A stretch of 64,000 nucleotides of DNA from Halichondria panicea (lineage: Eukaryota > Porifera > Demospongiae > Suberitida > Halichondriidae): positions 3,202,800 to 3,266,799 of the forward strand of contig NC_087388.1 of assembly GCF_963675165.1 (NCBI RefSeq). Direction: 5' to 3'. The translations under genes were made by a program, and so were the position numbers. Below the pieces are notes generated by a model, which saw only the letters and a program-made list of their open reading frames with translations, searched no databases and was not told the origin of the DNA. How positions within the stretch are numbered: position 1 is the stretch's first letter; every line of letters starts with the position of its first letter. This document shows positions 33,427 through 44,536 of the stretch, in pieces.

Positions 33427-33730
33427 CTACAAATGTTCTTTGAGCCTCAGGGCATACAGTTTTCTCCTCAAGTGTAGCTTGTTAGCCCGCTGGAACTGTT
33501 CCTCCAGCCTTTTCCAGACTGTTCCTGGATTCTCCGGCTCTCCTAGCAAGTAGAGTAGGGACGGGTCCACCGCAAGTACGATGACTGCAAGAGCGCGATC
33601 ACTTCTTGCAACGAATTTCTTTCTTGCTTCATCTGTTGCATCTTCAGCCAAAGTCTCAGTTCCTTTAACAATGTCCTCTTTCCATGTGGGTTAGGGGTTA
33701 GTTCTTGCCGTTCAGCGGCACAAGCGAGAT
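33427..33730 (-). pseudogene. gag: Second Copia element: gag fragment
   Basis: Near 33724 the minus strand reads MTDFKISLVPLNGKN, a typical Copia gag start. After a deletion and frame shift near 33660 it continues DATDEARKKFVARSDRALAV, GTVWKRLEEQFQR and LRRKLYALRL, all UBN2-family motifs. The rest of gag and all of pol are absent. The primer site and an LTR lie to the right. It differs in sequence from the copy at 12.9-27.6 kb but uses the same primer type. Confidence 0.85.
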
Positions 33731-33903
33731 CTTGAAATCAGTCATTATTCCACACTATCATTATTCCACACTATTGAGTTTTGATGAGTAGACTTGCTGC
33801 GAGAATCGATCGATCGGATTGAGAGTTTGTTAGAAAGTTCACGGTGGAGTCTTTGTAGACAGCCAGCTAAACTTCTCTTCAAACTATAGAGTGTGATAGC
33901 CTG

Positions 33904-33918
33904 GCTGGGCCCATAACC
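33904..33918 (-). promoter_or_regulatory. Primer binding site of the second Copia element
   Basis: The plus strand reads GCTGGGCCCATAACC, 15 bases identical to the anticodon arm of initiator tRNA-Met, abutting the LTR start TGTTGGCAGG at 33919. Confidence 0.85.
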
Positions 33919-34173
33919 TGTTGGCAGGGGATCTAATGTGTAGTTTAGCTTAGCTTGCTAGAGAGCGGTACGTTGACTGACAGAGGTTCAGGTAACAACA
34001 ATATTCACAAAGAGACACTGACAACATTCATACACAGTAATACTAGCGCAGGCCCTCTTTAACAAAAGAACAATAAGGGCGCTGAGCTACAGGAAATGAC
34101 ATCACTACTAAAACTAAATTCCTAAACACAGTACACAAAAACCAAAAACCATAGTAACTAACTAGTAATAACA
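33919..34173 (-). repeat. Probable LTR of the second Copia element
   Basis: It starts TGTTGGCAGG directly after the primer site. It probably ends at TAATAACA (34173), giving TGTT...AACA ends and 255 bp. No second LTR was found, so the outer border is provisional. The adjacent Harbinger-like relic begins about 100 bp further right. Confidence 0.6.
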
Positions 34174-34269
34174 TTCAGTACAAGTGTTAATGTCCTTTCC
34201 ACAGAAAGTGTATTAAAATAGTCTTCTACGCATGAATCTGATTCATGCTGGTTGAAAATTACTCAAGTA

Positions 34270-34745
34270 AGCACAAACAACAAACACAAACAGACGTGAC
34301 AGTGAAATAGGTATCCAAATAGCATACTTACCGATTGCCCTTTCAACATGAATTCTTGCAACATTTCTGAACATTTAAAGGTGACATCTTGGGGTATGTT
34401 CAATTCGATGTCTAACTCTTTGAGGATATCCTTGATGGTAAACCCTTTATCTGCCATTATCTGGATACCGTTTTTTTAGCTGGGTTGTTAATTGCTGGGT
34501 TGTTAATTGAACATCAGAAATAGATCCTACATTATAATGGAGAAATGAAACACACCGCTCCATTTGGTGTGCATGCAAGCAAAAACTTCGTTGTGTTATG
34601 ATCACTCCAGGATGACGACTGTAATGACGACTGTAAGGAGTTTCAATAAAGATTTCAGATCCATCAATGATTGCATACGTATTTGGATATTTCTCCTTAA
34701 AGGAGCGACCTGTTCTACGGCATCCAATTAATTTCCTTTAGGTGG
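34270..34745 (-). pseudogene. Harbinger-like (DDE_Tnp_4) transposase fragment
   Basis: From the right, minus strand: PNTYAIIDGSEIFIETPYS (first Asp), a VGSISDVQLT-like block, IMADKGFTIKDILKELDIEL (second Asp), and in a shifted frame NVARIHVERAIGK (catalytic Glu). These three motifs in this order are characteristic of the DDE_Tnp_4 transposases of Harbinger/ISL2EU elements. Two tandem duplications, ATGACGACTGTA near 34613 and GCTGGGTTGTTAATT near 34480, break it, and the ends are missing. A donor-like GTAAG follows the last motif, so an intron may have been present. Confidence 0.82.
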
Positions 34746-34959
34746 TATACAAATGAATTCCATGTGGTAATGTATCTCAAAAACGAAATGCCAAGTCTTT
34801 GGTCTTTAGATTCTGCAAATGATCTACAACTGGTCCAAGAAACTCCAAAAAGTTAAGAAGCACTTTGTAAGATATAAATCCTATCATGTTTAATTTTATC
34901 AAGTCTAAAATGTAAAATTTTTTCTCTGCAGACCCTTTCCAGAAAGTACAGACATGTTT

Positions 34960-35275
34960 TGTTTTTCTAAAACAAAATCCATATCTTATGAACCATACAT
35001 TGAAATCACGTAGCCCAGACCCCGGGGGTACCATGACATCATCATCGTTACCTAGCAACTGACCACCCCCAACTAATTAGCGATTGTTTACAAACATTCA
35101 CAAATTGTGAATGGCACAAAGTGACTATAGACACTAAGTAAGTCTCAATGTTCTCATAGTTCTGCCGAAACTTCTCTGCGAGGTCGTATCAGCAGACGCC
35201 CTTTTCCCGGAAAATGTTCTTCACCTACCACCTACACACAGTTCAATGGTGGCTCGTTCAGCTGGAGCTTCACCC
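34960..35275 (-). repeat. piggyBac-like miniature element fragment
   Basis: Inverse of the 29.1-29.45 kb part of the copy at 28675 (CCATATCTTATGAACCATAC, TACCATGACATCATCATCGT, ACCTAGCAACTGACC). The outer end is missing. It ends about 10 bp before the 9-bp target duplication of the large element at 35292, so that element inserted at or near its edge. Confidence 0.75.
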
Positions 35276-35291
35276 CTGTTTACTGATTTCC

Positions 35292-35522
35292 CAGAGGAGG
35301 CTGGAACCACTTAACCTTAGCTAATTAAGGTCACTAATTGGATTTTTCACAAACTTCTCTTGCAGACTACTTCTTCCTTAGTTGTTGGTGTCTGCAAGCT
35401 TTTAAAGGTATTTTTCAGGGGGGGGTCAAATTTTGTTTTTGCCAATTTTGCTCAGAAGCAGAGATATGAATCAGTGCCCCTTGTGATGGCCTCGAGACAG
35501 GGAGCGGCCTGGTCTCGAGCAT
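35292..35522 (+). repeat. Left long terminal inverted repeat
   Basis: 231 bp, mirrored at 42053-42282. It contains GGTCACTAATTGG, a G8 run and the near-palindromic CTCGAGAC...GTCTCGAG at its inner end. Both genes start inward of the TIRs (about 210 and 180 bp away), so the repeats may supply promoters; that is inference. Confidence 0.95.
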
Positions 35523-35731
35523 GCTATGCTGTCTATTGTAATTGTCAGACCAAGACTAGACTGGCAGTACCCTCTGTCTGGCAGTACCTCTCCTCTCTGT
35601 TCACTGCTATGTTTTCAAGAAGCAGACCAAGACGACATGCAAGAGACTCACCAGCAGGTGATACATCCACTCGAACTCCCATGCAACCTTCTAGGGAATG
35701 TGTAACGCCAAGATGAAGAAGGCCTAGCGAG

Positions 35732-38700
35732 ATGAATAGGTCCAGGTTGCCACCTAGGCAACTTAAACGCAGTTTCACTCCAAAAGAGCGAACACTACGG
35801 GACGTACCGGTACAAGTCAATTCCTGGACTGATGAAGAAGAACACTCCCTTATACTGTACATTATTGGCAAGGGCTTTGTTAAAGAGTGGCCTTCAACCA
35901 AGACCACTAAAGCATCTTTCTGGGAGGGTGCTGCAAGCCATACAGCAATTGGGATTCAGTATCAGGACAAGTGAGTTTTCTACTGTTAAGAGTATATGAC
36001 ATTTTGTATTGTAAGTTGCTACAATTTATTTTGGGTTGGATTCTGCCACACCGTAATCGTTCTAATTATTTTTTTTCTAGAAAAAGTGTCTGAAGAAAAT
36101 TGGTAGTATAATTATGGGCGTTATAAAAGAGGGCGTCCTAACCGAGGCTGTTTCTATAATTAGAACGCTACATGTACTATACATGTTTGGTCGTATTTTT
36201 AGTCTATACATGTACTGTACATGATATGGACCTATTAAATTTGTTCAGGTGGTAGTTGCCGATCAAAGATAATGCTCAAACTATGCAAGAAGTTTGTTTC
36301 CCCTAAAGAAGCCAAGAAGCAACTGAATGATGCCAGTGAGAGTGATTTGCCATCATCACACACCTCTTCTTCGCCTCCACTTGAAAGCTTAGTCAAGCGT
36401 CTACTTACATTGCCTCCTCAACCTGATCACTCTTATTCTCCTATGTCAGTTGAACACCTGGCTGTATCACCAGATGTTTCTCCTGAAGTGGTCGCAATGG
36501 ATGACCCCTTGTTCGAGGCATTTGTGTCCCTCCCTCAACAAGACCAAGTCAATCTTGTCAGTGACCTTTTGTCACACATTGCCGACAAGCAACACAGCGT
36601 ATCTGTACCAAAGGACTTTGTTCCTCTGCTGCTAAAAGGAATGGCACACTTAAATCGAAAGAACAAGCCAAATCTCATTTATGATTTTTGTCGCGGGCTA
36701 GGGTCACTCAGGCCTGATGGAAGCGATTCCTTAATTCCAACATCTAGGATGCCATTTGGGCTCTTGCAGTACTTGATAGAGTTTTTCACAACGCAAGGTG
36801 GTCTTAAGGTAAGTTATTTCCTGCAAACTTGTTTCTACATTCATAGTATCATTTTTGAAGTTATATTGCCCGGAAGACTACAAGCAGTGGCTGGAAACTA
36901 TGTACTCTCTCTTTGGGTCAAAGTGGTCAAAGCTTCATTGTGGGCCTATGTACAGCATTGAGTCTACAGAGCAAGGTAGTGGTCGTGAAAGAGATGATGC
37001 GTTTAACAGATTGAAGGTACAGTGTATACTTTGTATTGAATAATACTCACCAGAATTGCACTGTTTACAGGCTCGTGTAAATGTACCAGGACTGGGGGAA
37101 AGAGCACTCCGCACCAGTATTGCTAACAGTGGTTTTTACATTACTTGTGAACTCCAGGTAATATTGTGTAGTTACTTATTTTTACCATGTCACTTTTAAT
37201 ATCACACAAAGATGAAAGTAATTGAAGAGGCTCTCAGATTGCTCCCCTCTGCAAATTGGTGGATCAAGGCAGATGGGGTGGATGTCATCAGTAGCCTTGA
37301 AGAGTCTATGAGGCTGGAATGGAATGGAGATGTAGACCTAGGTAGACCTAGGAGATGGGCACACTCAAGCGTTGTATGAAGAGTATTGTGGAAGGTTAAA
37401 AAGTGCAGAAGACCTTGACCTATCACTTGGCAATGTGCACAGTGTAGCTGAATGTGTTCCAGTTCTGCTTGAGATACAACAAGCTATTTGTGATGACCTT
37501 GAATTCATCAACAAGTGTAAGTTTTGTGATTTTTATTCATCAACAAGTGTAAGTTTTGGTGATTTTTATTACAATTTTATTCTCTCTATGCAGGTCTTAT
37601 ATCTGCCACTTCAGATTATTCAAAAATGGTTACTTGCGATCATAGTGTATCAGAAAAGAAGTTGCGTAATGCTGGCTGGAAGGTTGACGAACTCTCACGA
37701 CTGAACAAGGCCGGCCGTCAAGTGAAAGTTGATATCCAGTGTGTAGTGGAACTTGCTGACCAAGGAAATTCCCAGCTTCACCGTATTCACCGTATCTGTA
37801 AAGCTGTAACTGGATATTTGAAAGGTCGAAACTCTTAATTGTATGTACATGTACACGTACACTGTGGTATAATTATGTAATAAATATGATTGTAAATGCC
37901 ATGTCTTTACAGGCTTATATCGTCACAAAAGGACAGCTGCAACGCATGTTCTGGCTGTTCTGGCTGTTATGATTAGTCCTGATGACCGGAGAAGGAAGCC
38001 ATATGCATTGCCTGTACAGTGTATTCCTTATGTTTCGCTATGTTTCGCTCAGTCATCTTCAAATCAGATCGATAGTGACGAATGTTGCGAAGGCAATGAA
38101 AGAGAAAGGAATGAATGTTGTTGGTGAGCTTGAAAATGTATGTTTATCCGTATCTCACCCTAAAATATTGACAGGTTTTGTGGCTAACGGTGAGTTTAAT
38201 TCATTGCGAAGTATGGGTTACTCTCGACCATTGTCAGTGCTCAAGCTAAAATCAAACGCACGGGCAAAATATGCTCAGATGGGGAAAGCAAAGATGATGC
38301 GAATGTTGTCTCCTACTTGTGAGTACATATGTTACATACCGTATAGCGCGAAATTTTCGAGGAACTTATATTTCGTGGAATGGCCTCTAAAAGCATTTCG
38401 TTGCACAATGTTTGCGGAATGACTGCTTACTGGAAGCCACGCCTTTAAATCTTTGCACGTTATAGTAATTAAAGAACAATTTTCGTCGACTTAATTTTCG
38501 TGTAGGATTGCTAACCCACGAAATCCACGAAAATAAGCCCCTCAAAAATTTCACGCTATACAGTACATAATACATAATGCTATACAGTCATGCACATACA
38601 TGTACATGACTGTATAGTATTATGTATTGTCTTACAGTGTGTACGTGTCTTAGTTTAACCTTTCTAGGCACAAGTACTGGTGATGTTGTAGGAGAGGAAC

Positions 38701-40084
38701 ACAACTGCGTTGTCCCGAGGGAGGTGCTTTGTGAGGTGTTACTTCTCAAAAGAAATGGAATGACAATGGAGGATATTGTCAGCCGGCTTAGATGTAGAAC
38801 TGTGCCATCTGGATACCCTATACATAGCTGGAGAACCTTGTCAGGTATACATGTCTTATCTCATTCTTATATTGTCAGTGATGTTTGTTTATACTTAGAT
38901 GGTGAAAGTGAGTCACTGGATGATAAACTACGCTCTATTCTTGCTCAAATGGAATTTACGCATGTTGTTCGCTCCTGGGACCAGAAAGGTGTGCCATTTC
39001 GCACGTACATATATGTACCGGAAGAACATCCAGAACTTGGCACAGTCTTCCACGAGCGCGAAGATGAAGGACATGTGTACAAGGTAAATAGAAGTTTATT
39101 TCTATTCATGCACTTCATTGCTTTTTAATAGAGAATGAGAAATTCGACTCTAATGGGTGGTCCAAAACGGTTCAAGCTGGAGCGCTTCAATGAAGCTGTT
39201 TATGATGAGTCAGCAAATCTTACCTACACAGCTTTGATTGGAAGAAGAAAGCAGTCAATTCGTGATGTGGAAAATTTTTTCTCGTCCTCTGTTGCCGATT
39301 TCATGAACCGAAAGGGATACACATATGAAGCTCAGTTTGTGACTACTGTACGAAACTGGAGACGTGCATGTGATGAACGTGGCCTCACCCAACTTAAAAG
39401 GTGCCAGTTCAACTATGAGCTGCTGAATATGTTGTTGGATGAGCTCATGCCATGGCATAGGACGCAATACGATCTCTCATTGATGGAAGTTAACAGGTAT
39501 GTGGTAGATACATATACTAGTATTGTAACAGTTATAATAATGCACTAGCTTTGTACATGTAATACGTAAGCATAAATTTGCTATTAGGCCCACACGTGGT
39601 GTTCTGGGATTCACTCGTGAGACCGTGATCAGAGAGTCGTGAATATGTGCGTCGTACTCACCCAAATCCAGAACACCCAAGAGCATCGACCACCGATGAC
39701 GTTGAGTGTCTATTCAGTATCATGCGTTACCTTGCAGGAAAGCATTTTACTGTTCGAACGTGGAACTATAATTGGCGAAAAGTATGCTCGGAACTATCGA
39801 AGCGGTTGGATCCAGATTTGGGCTTCTTCTATCACACCAGTTCTCATGATAGATTTTACGAGGGTGAGACGCCATCATTTGACAAAGAAGGAAAATCAAA
39901 ACGAAACCCACGAAATAGGCGAGTGAGAAGAAGAGAACTCCTAACAGACACGGTGTTTGGACGGGCTAGTCTCCCTGAGCCAGGAGCCACTTCCCTACGC
40001 TTGCAGTTCCACAATGTAGCAGTTGAACTACCACCACCTCCATCAAGTGTTTTGCCATTAACTGATCATACTTACACTTCGTAA
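35732..40084 (+). pseudogene. Large unclassified protein of the HIRAN transposon (candidate transposase)
   Basis: The start at 35732 gives MNRSRLPPRQLKRSF, then a Myb/SANT-like block (SWTDEEEHSLILYI...SFWEGAASHTA). A Ser/Pro linker follows, then exons with EDYKQWLETMYSLFGSKWSK, LGERALRTSIANSGFYITCE, SEKKLRNAGWKVDELSRLNK, CVVPREVLCEVLLLKRNGMT and a 39135-39496 exon (ANLTYTALIGRRKQSIRD). The final exon (about 39587-40084) holds STTDDVECLFSIMRYLAGK and FYHTSSHDRFYEG. Its DxxExxFSxxR pattern resembles the last catalytic Glu region of P- and hAT-type enzymes. Exons join by GT/AG; about 1,000 residues in total. Two lesions: a 10-bp duplication (37333-37352) and a 1-base shift near 39630. The junctions around 35970-36250 are uncertain. 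The transposase role is inferred from position and size. Confidence 0.72.
38337..38565. mobile_element. 229-bp miniature element with TATAGCG ends in an intron
   Basis: Left TACCGTATAGCGCGAAATTT and right mirrored ...AAATTTCACGCTATACAGTA, about 26 bp of inverted repeat. It lies between exons of the large gene, so splicing could remove it. The interior has ACCCACGAAATCCACGAAAA-type motifs shared with 18470-18625. The target duplication is not clear. Confidence 0.8.
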
Positions 40085-40247
40085 TTTTTTTCACCCCTAT
40101 ACGTACCAATTTTCTGCTGTTTTATACTTATACACATGATTTTGTCATGTGTGTTAATGTTCATGTTTCCGTTTCAAATTTAATGACAAAAGAACAATAG
40201 CGAAATGAATTGCAATGTCCTTATAATCATGAGTAATTTAACAGATA

Positions 40248-40672
40248 TATGTGATGCAATTTGAGAAAACAGACCACTTGGCTTGGTCTAAAAAAGTTGA
40301 GATCTCTATGCATACTGATAGAGCAGAGAAATGCCTACACAATGCTATGCTTAGTCTGTACATACCTCATTCTATGACTAAGTTATAATCGTTTGAAGTT
40401 GGTTGCTATGAAATTGCATTATTGAAAAAACGCCATTCAAAGATGCCCTACTCCATTAGTAAGCCTATGTTTTGCGTTTTTTGACGAAGCACTGAGGTGA
40501 ACATATTTGGATTTAGAGCACCAGCCTTCACATAGAGATAGTAGAAAGGCTATAGATACTTGTAAACTTATAAAACTAAATTCATCACTTTGCACTCAAG
40601 GTCACAAATTTGCCTCTAGCTCAAATTGAAAATCTAAGCCAAGTGGTCTGTTTTCTCAGATTGCATCACATA
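40248..40672. mobile_element. 425-bp miniature element with TATGTGA ends (copy B)
   Basis: Ends TATGTGATGCAATTTGAGAA and mirrored ...TTCTCAGATTGCATCACATA. TA lies on each side (40246-40247 and 40673-40674). Same length and interior as copy A at 17473-17897. It sits between the two converging genes of the HIRAN transposon. A shortened copy occurs at 62388-62440. Confidence 0.88.
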
Positions 40673-40901
40673 TAAGAATGAACACAGTATATGTATAATT
40701 ATTGGAAGTTCCACTAAATATATACATACTGTAGCTATAGACTAATTATGATTATTTGAAGTTTCATGTACATTGTACGCGTGGATAATCACCTAGTACT
40801 AGAAGCCCTCATGACAGCAGTAGACCACTTGCCTTTTTTGTAACATTCACTCCTGCGAAAAATCCTGGACCTGATCGACTCCAGTCTGTTATGTATTTGA
40901 T

Positions 40902-41872
40902 CTACTTGAAAGAAACACTTAAAATCTCCCCTCGGGCCAATACATTACACACCTCGTGAGAAATTTCTTTTACTACATAACCAATTCTTAAGAATTTGCC
41001 ATCCTTTAGAGTGAGGAAAGCGACAGCATTGGGATCGTAGGGATTGTTGGGTTCACGTTGGAGCTTTACTTTGACAACACTATGCTCCTCAATCATGTTT
41101 CTTGCCCAAACCAGCACTGACTGATAAATCGTCTCCTTGGTGCACCCGATTACCTTAAAGGTGACTGTGTGTCTATCAGTATTATGTGCTTGGTCAGCTT
41201 CTACACCAGAAGATGCGTCACTTGGTTCACTGTCGTTATCAGAAAAGTCTTCATTACTGTCAGATGAATGATAATTAAGGTGAACAATCACTTCCCACTC
41301 CCAAATTACCAAAACTTGTCCATTCAGTTTCAGCCCAGATATTTTTGCTGATTTTTTTAGCTCTTCAACCTAGTCAACTCTTCAACCTAGTCAAATAAAA
41401 TAATTATAATTAAACATCACCATGAAGTGCATGGTTAACAGTATGAGTATGATTAAACCATGCATGGTAACAGTATTACTAAACATACCTCAATCTTACA
41501 ATACTTCAACATTCTTAAACAAGTCGGTACAACAATAGCAGAGTCGTTTTCTTTAATAAAAGCATCGATATCATTAACAGTCCCTAGGCTGGTAGTACAC
41601 CTGCAGCGAATATGCCGCAAATTAACTGTAAGAAGGCTGAGTTTCACATCAGTATATTGATACATATTGCCACTCCATACAACATCCATTTCCTCGCTGC
41701 ATGAATCCTCCTCTTTTGAAGTTGGTGTTAAACTATCATCAGAATCACTTGAACTTTCAGGTCTCAGCTGTTTAAGAATGGGTGTCAGCCTTTTTGCTCT
41801 CTTTTTTGGTAGACCACATGTAGATCCACCTGTTGGTGAGTTCTGGTCTCTTGGTATGCTTCTTGAAGCCAT
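40902..41872 (-). CDS. HIRAN-domain protein of the transposon, two exons, 283 residues
   Basis: Exon 1 (41872-41489, 128 codons) starts MASRSIPRDQNSPTGG, followed by a basic PKKRAKR segment (possible nuclear signal) and an acidic Ser/Asp stretch. Exon 2 (41369-40902) joins in frame and holds a second acidic Ser/Asp stretch and then the HIRAN domain. Its core reads VVKVKLQREPNNPYDPNAVA followed by LRIGYVVKEIS, matching the family pattern LxREPxNPxDxNAIxV...IGYv. HIRAN domains in HLTF/Rad5-type proteins bind 3' DNA ends. A role in recognising transposon or target ends is inferred. No lesion is seen. An exact 17-bp duplication (41361-41394) copies the 3' splice site. The intron is about 120 bp. 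Confidence 0.85.
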
Positions 41873-42052
41873 AATGATATTGATTTGTGAACAAAGAGGT
41901 ACTGCCAGTACAGTGCAGTCTAGTCTAGTCGTGGCCTGACTATTAATGATAAGTCTTGTTCAAGTCTTGTTCAGCTCCAACTCCTCTACACTGTATACAG
42001 GTTCTTCTTGTATAGTCTCTTCTTAGTATAATTCTGTAGTACTCAGTATAAT

Positions 42053-42282
42053 ATGCTCGAGACCAGGCCGCTCCCTGTCTCGAGGCCATCACAAGGGCAC
42101 TGATTCATATCTCTGCTTCTGAGCAAAATTGGCGAAAACAAAATTTGACCCCCCCCTGAAAAATACCTTTAAAAGCTTGCAGACACCAACAACTAAGGAA
42201 GAAGTAGTCTGCAAGAGAAGTTTGTGAAAAATCCAATTAGTGACCTTAATTAGCTAAGGTTAAGTGGTTCCAGCCTCCTCTG
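42053..42282 (-). repeat. Right long terminal inverted repeat
   Basis: Mirror of 35292-35522, followed directly by the CTGATTTCC duplication at 42283-42291. Confidence 0.95.
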
Positions 42283-42532
42283 CTGATTTCCAGAACGAAA
42301 AATGCAAGCAAGTAGTTTTTGAGCAGGGCTAGCTTAGTATCTACTCTATCTTTATATTCTTTGTTTCTGACTGATATAGATTGTTATCGTGTGACTATTG
42401 CAATCTAGTGTATGCTATTTTCGAGCCTTCTTTTGGGATCCTTGCTGCCAGGTGTATAGCACCAGTGTTTGTTGTAAGCCAGTCTTGCACGAGAAAAAGT
42501 TGACAATAATTGATCGCTCCGATTATTGCTAC

Positions 42533-42800
42533 ATCCGTAAAATTAGTGATGTACACACGTACTACTGTACATGTACGTGTACGAAGTCCTAAAAATTGAT
42601 TTTACAGGCACGTACTGTCGTGTCCGTAAAATCACACGTACTCCTAAAAATTGATTTTGCAGGCACGTACGTAGTTATGTACGAAGTCAACACGTACCGT
42701 ACATTAGTGATGTGCACACGTACTACTGTACATGTACGAAGTCCTAAAAATTGATTTTGCAGGCACGTACTGGCACGTACTGTACGTGACACGTACGTCC
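42533..42800. repeat. Tandem repeat of CCTAAAAATTGATTTTGCAGG units
   Basis: Three copies of a unit containing TCCTAAAAATTGATTTT(G/A)CAGG followed by CACGTACTG lie at about 42587, 42642 and 42742. They are separated by GTAC-rich text (ACGTACTACTGTACATGTAC). It is not recognisably coding. Confidence 0.85.
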
Positions 42801-42904
42801 AACATAAGTCGGTGAGAGGCTTCATGATTACCAGTGATGGTAGTAACGCGGTCGCACTTCGCACTAAATCATTGCATCTCTGTAGTCTTTCAGTTTGGTC
42901 ACAC

Positions 42905-43115
42905 TAGAAGGAAGTAGCTTGCGACAGTAGCCAGGGACTCTACCAGGCAGAAGCGTCCTGTGGACCTCAGAGTAGTTGGTAGGAAGTAGCTTGCGACAGT
43001 AGCCAGGAACTCTACCAGGCATGTGGACCTCAGAGTAGTTGGTAGGAAGTAGCTTGCGACAGTAGCCAGGGACTCTACCAGGCAGAAGCATCCTGTGGAC
43101 CTCAGAGTAGTTGGT
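42905..43115. repeat. Three-copy tandem repeat, about 61-72 bp units
   Basis: Units begin GGAAGTAGCTTGCGACAGTA and contain CTCTACCAGGCA and CCTCAGAGTAGTTGGTA. The middle unit lacks about 11 bp. The minus strand stays open and would encode repeated RVPGYCRKLLP peptides, but there is no supporting gene context. Confidence 0.92.
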
Positions 43116-43140
43116 ATGTCTGCGTGTCTGCTTTATAATT

Positions 43141-43725
43141 ACCTTAAGGACACTATTTTAAACGGGTACTAAATTTGGCGGTTTGGAGACCTACCAATTT
43201 GGCAGGTACTAATTTTAGCTATTTCATAATTCAGTTTCCAAATTTTTTAATTAGCGATAGGAATAATTATCACACACAATTGAATTGAATGAATTAGCTA
43301 GTGTCACAAACAATGCATTCAAAAGGGTCCTCTGGTGGTAAAACAGTTGTTCCATCCAATAGTCCTGATATGCCAGCCTTCATCCATCCATTATATATGA
43401 CTTTTCTTCCTTTCTCAGTTGAAAAGAAGTTATACAAGTTAACTAACCATTGGGCATGGAGTGGTTTAATCACTGAAAGACGAAAGTCAACTTCAACATC
43501 TTCAAGAATACACTACTAAACTAGTACTATACTGTACGTACATATACATGTATTATATTTGTTGTACTAGACCTATAATGATAGCTAATAGACTACTTCC
43601 ATTTAAACGAATTTTAAAAATTTCTTTGGTTAAATAAAAGTATGCGAGTACTTATATTAGCGGTTTGGGTCGTTCTCGCTAAAAACGCTAAATTTAATAC
43701 CCGTTTATAATAGTGACCTTAAGGT
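43141..43725. mobile_element. 585-bp miniature element with ACCTTAAGG ends
   Basis: Left ACCTTAAGGACACTATTTTA and right mirrored ...AATAGTGACCTTAAGGT. The inverted repeat runs about 40 bp, through ACGGGTA and the TTTGGCG/TTTAGCG core, with several mismatches. It may be flanked by ATT on each side. A 72-codon frame inside (43301-43519) has no recognisable motif. It lies directly right of the tandem repeat at 42905. Confidence 0.85.
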
Positions 43726-43849
43726 ATTTATTATTATTGTGCCTGCCTACATAAAAGTATTGTATTTGCTTGTTGCCGTGCACTCAAGAGTGCCCAGTGA
43801 AATAGTCCAGGGTAACTGTCCTCCCTCATCACCTTTCCTGAAAAAAACA

Positions 43850-44532
43850 AAATACAGAATAAATACACATCTCATGAACCATGCATTTGTAATCACTTGC
43901 AACTGATCCTGGGGGTACCATCAACTGACTACCCCCCACTAATTAACGATTTTTTACACATTTCACAATTATGTACATAAACAATAGGCATAAAGTAACT
44001 AAAGACACTAAGTGCAGTGTTCTCAATGTTCTCACGGTCAATCAGGATCAGCAGAAACTTCTATCAGCAGGGAAACGTTTTCTTCACCTACACACTTCAC
44101 CTACACACACACTTCACCTACACACAGGTTTACAAGTTCAATGGTGGCTCATGATGTCCACTTGTGTACTAACTAGACTAAGCATCCATTGTAACGTAAC
44201 GTCCATGCTCAGGAGCTTCTTCTTCTTCAGTTATAGTCGTCACTGTCCTCTTACTCAACAAGTCCATAAGCATCGTTATTCTCCGTTATTCTCACTGTCT
44301 CACTGTCTAGTTGCCTTGTACTACAAACATCTTGTAGCCATTATCAAACGGTCGTTTTTCTTTCGACCGTACTGAACAAAGCGTACCTCGAGGCAAGATA
44401 TTAAAAATACCACGTGAAAAAGCAGCGCATGTGCTGGTACCTGCGTATAGCTCCAACATAGCGCGCACAACGATTTTAAAAAAATTATTACTACCGCTGC
44501 CGTCATATGACGGCTAAAGCCGGGAAAGGGTT
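43850..44532 (-). mobile_element. piggyBac-like miniature element, reversed copy
   Basis: It ends ...GCCGGGAAAGGG followed by TTAA (44533-44536), the mirror of CCCTTTCCCGGC at 28675. Interior blocks (CTCATGAACCATGCATTTGT, TGTTCTCAATGTTCTCACGG, AATGGTGGCTCATGATGTCC) match the other copies. The left end is not clean. Confidence 0.75.
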
Positions 44533-44536
44533 AATG

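Larger units (their letters stand above)
35292..42282. mobile_element. 7-kb transposon with 230-bp TIRs, 9-bp TSD and a HIRAN gene
   Basis: The TIRs are 35292-35522 and 42053-42282, begin CAGAGGAGGCTGGAACCACT, and differ by about one substitution and one indel. CTGATTTCC flanks both ends (35283-35291 and 42283-42291). Inside are two genes that converge: a multi-exon plus-strand gene (35732-40084) and a two-exon minus-strand HIRAN gene (41872-40902). Two miniature elements are nested inside. Long TIRs with a 9-bp duplication resemble Mutator-like elements, but I recognise no MULE core. P-like and hAT-like alternatives are not excluded. The near-identical TIRs suggest a recent insertion. Confidence 0.9.

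Noticed and set aside
35545-35907. 120-codon minus-strand frame near the left TIR of the HIRAN transposon
   Set aside because: Antisense to the first exon of the large plus-strand gene, with no recognisable domain.
42864-43091. Open minus-strand frame through the 72-bp tandem repeat as a repeat-peptide gene
   Set aside because: The openness follows from the unit lengths, and there is no promoter, splice or domain support.
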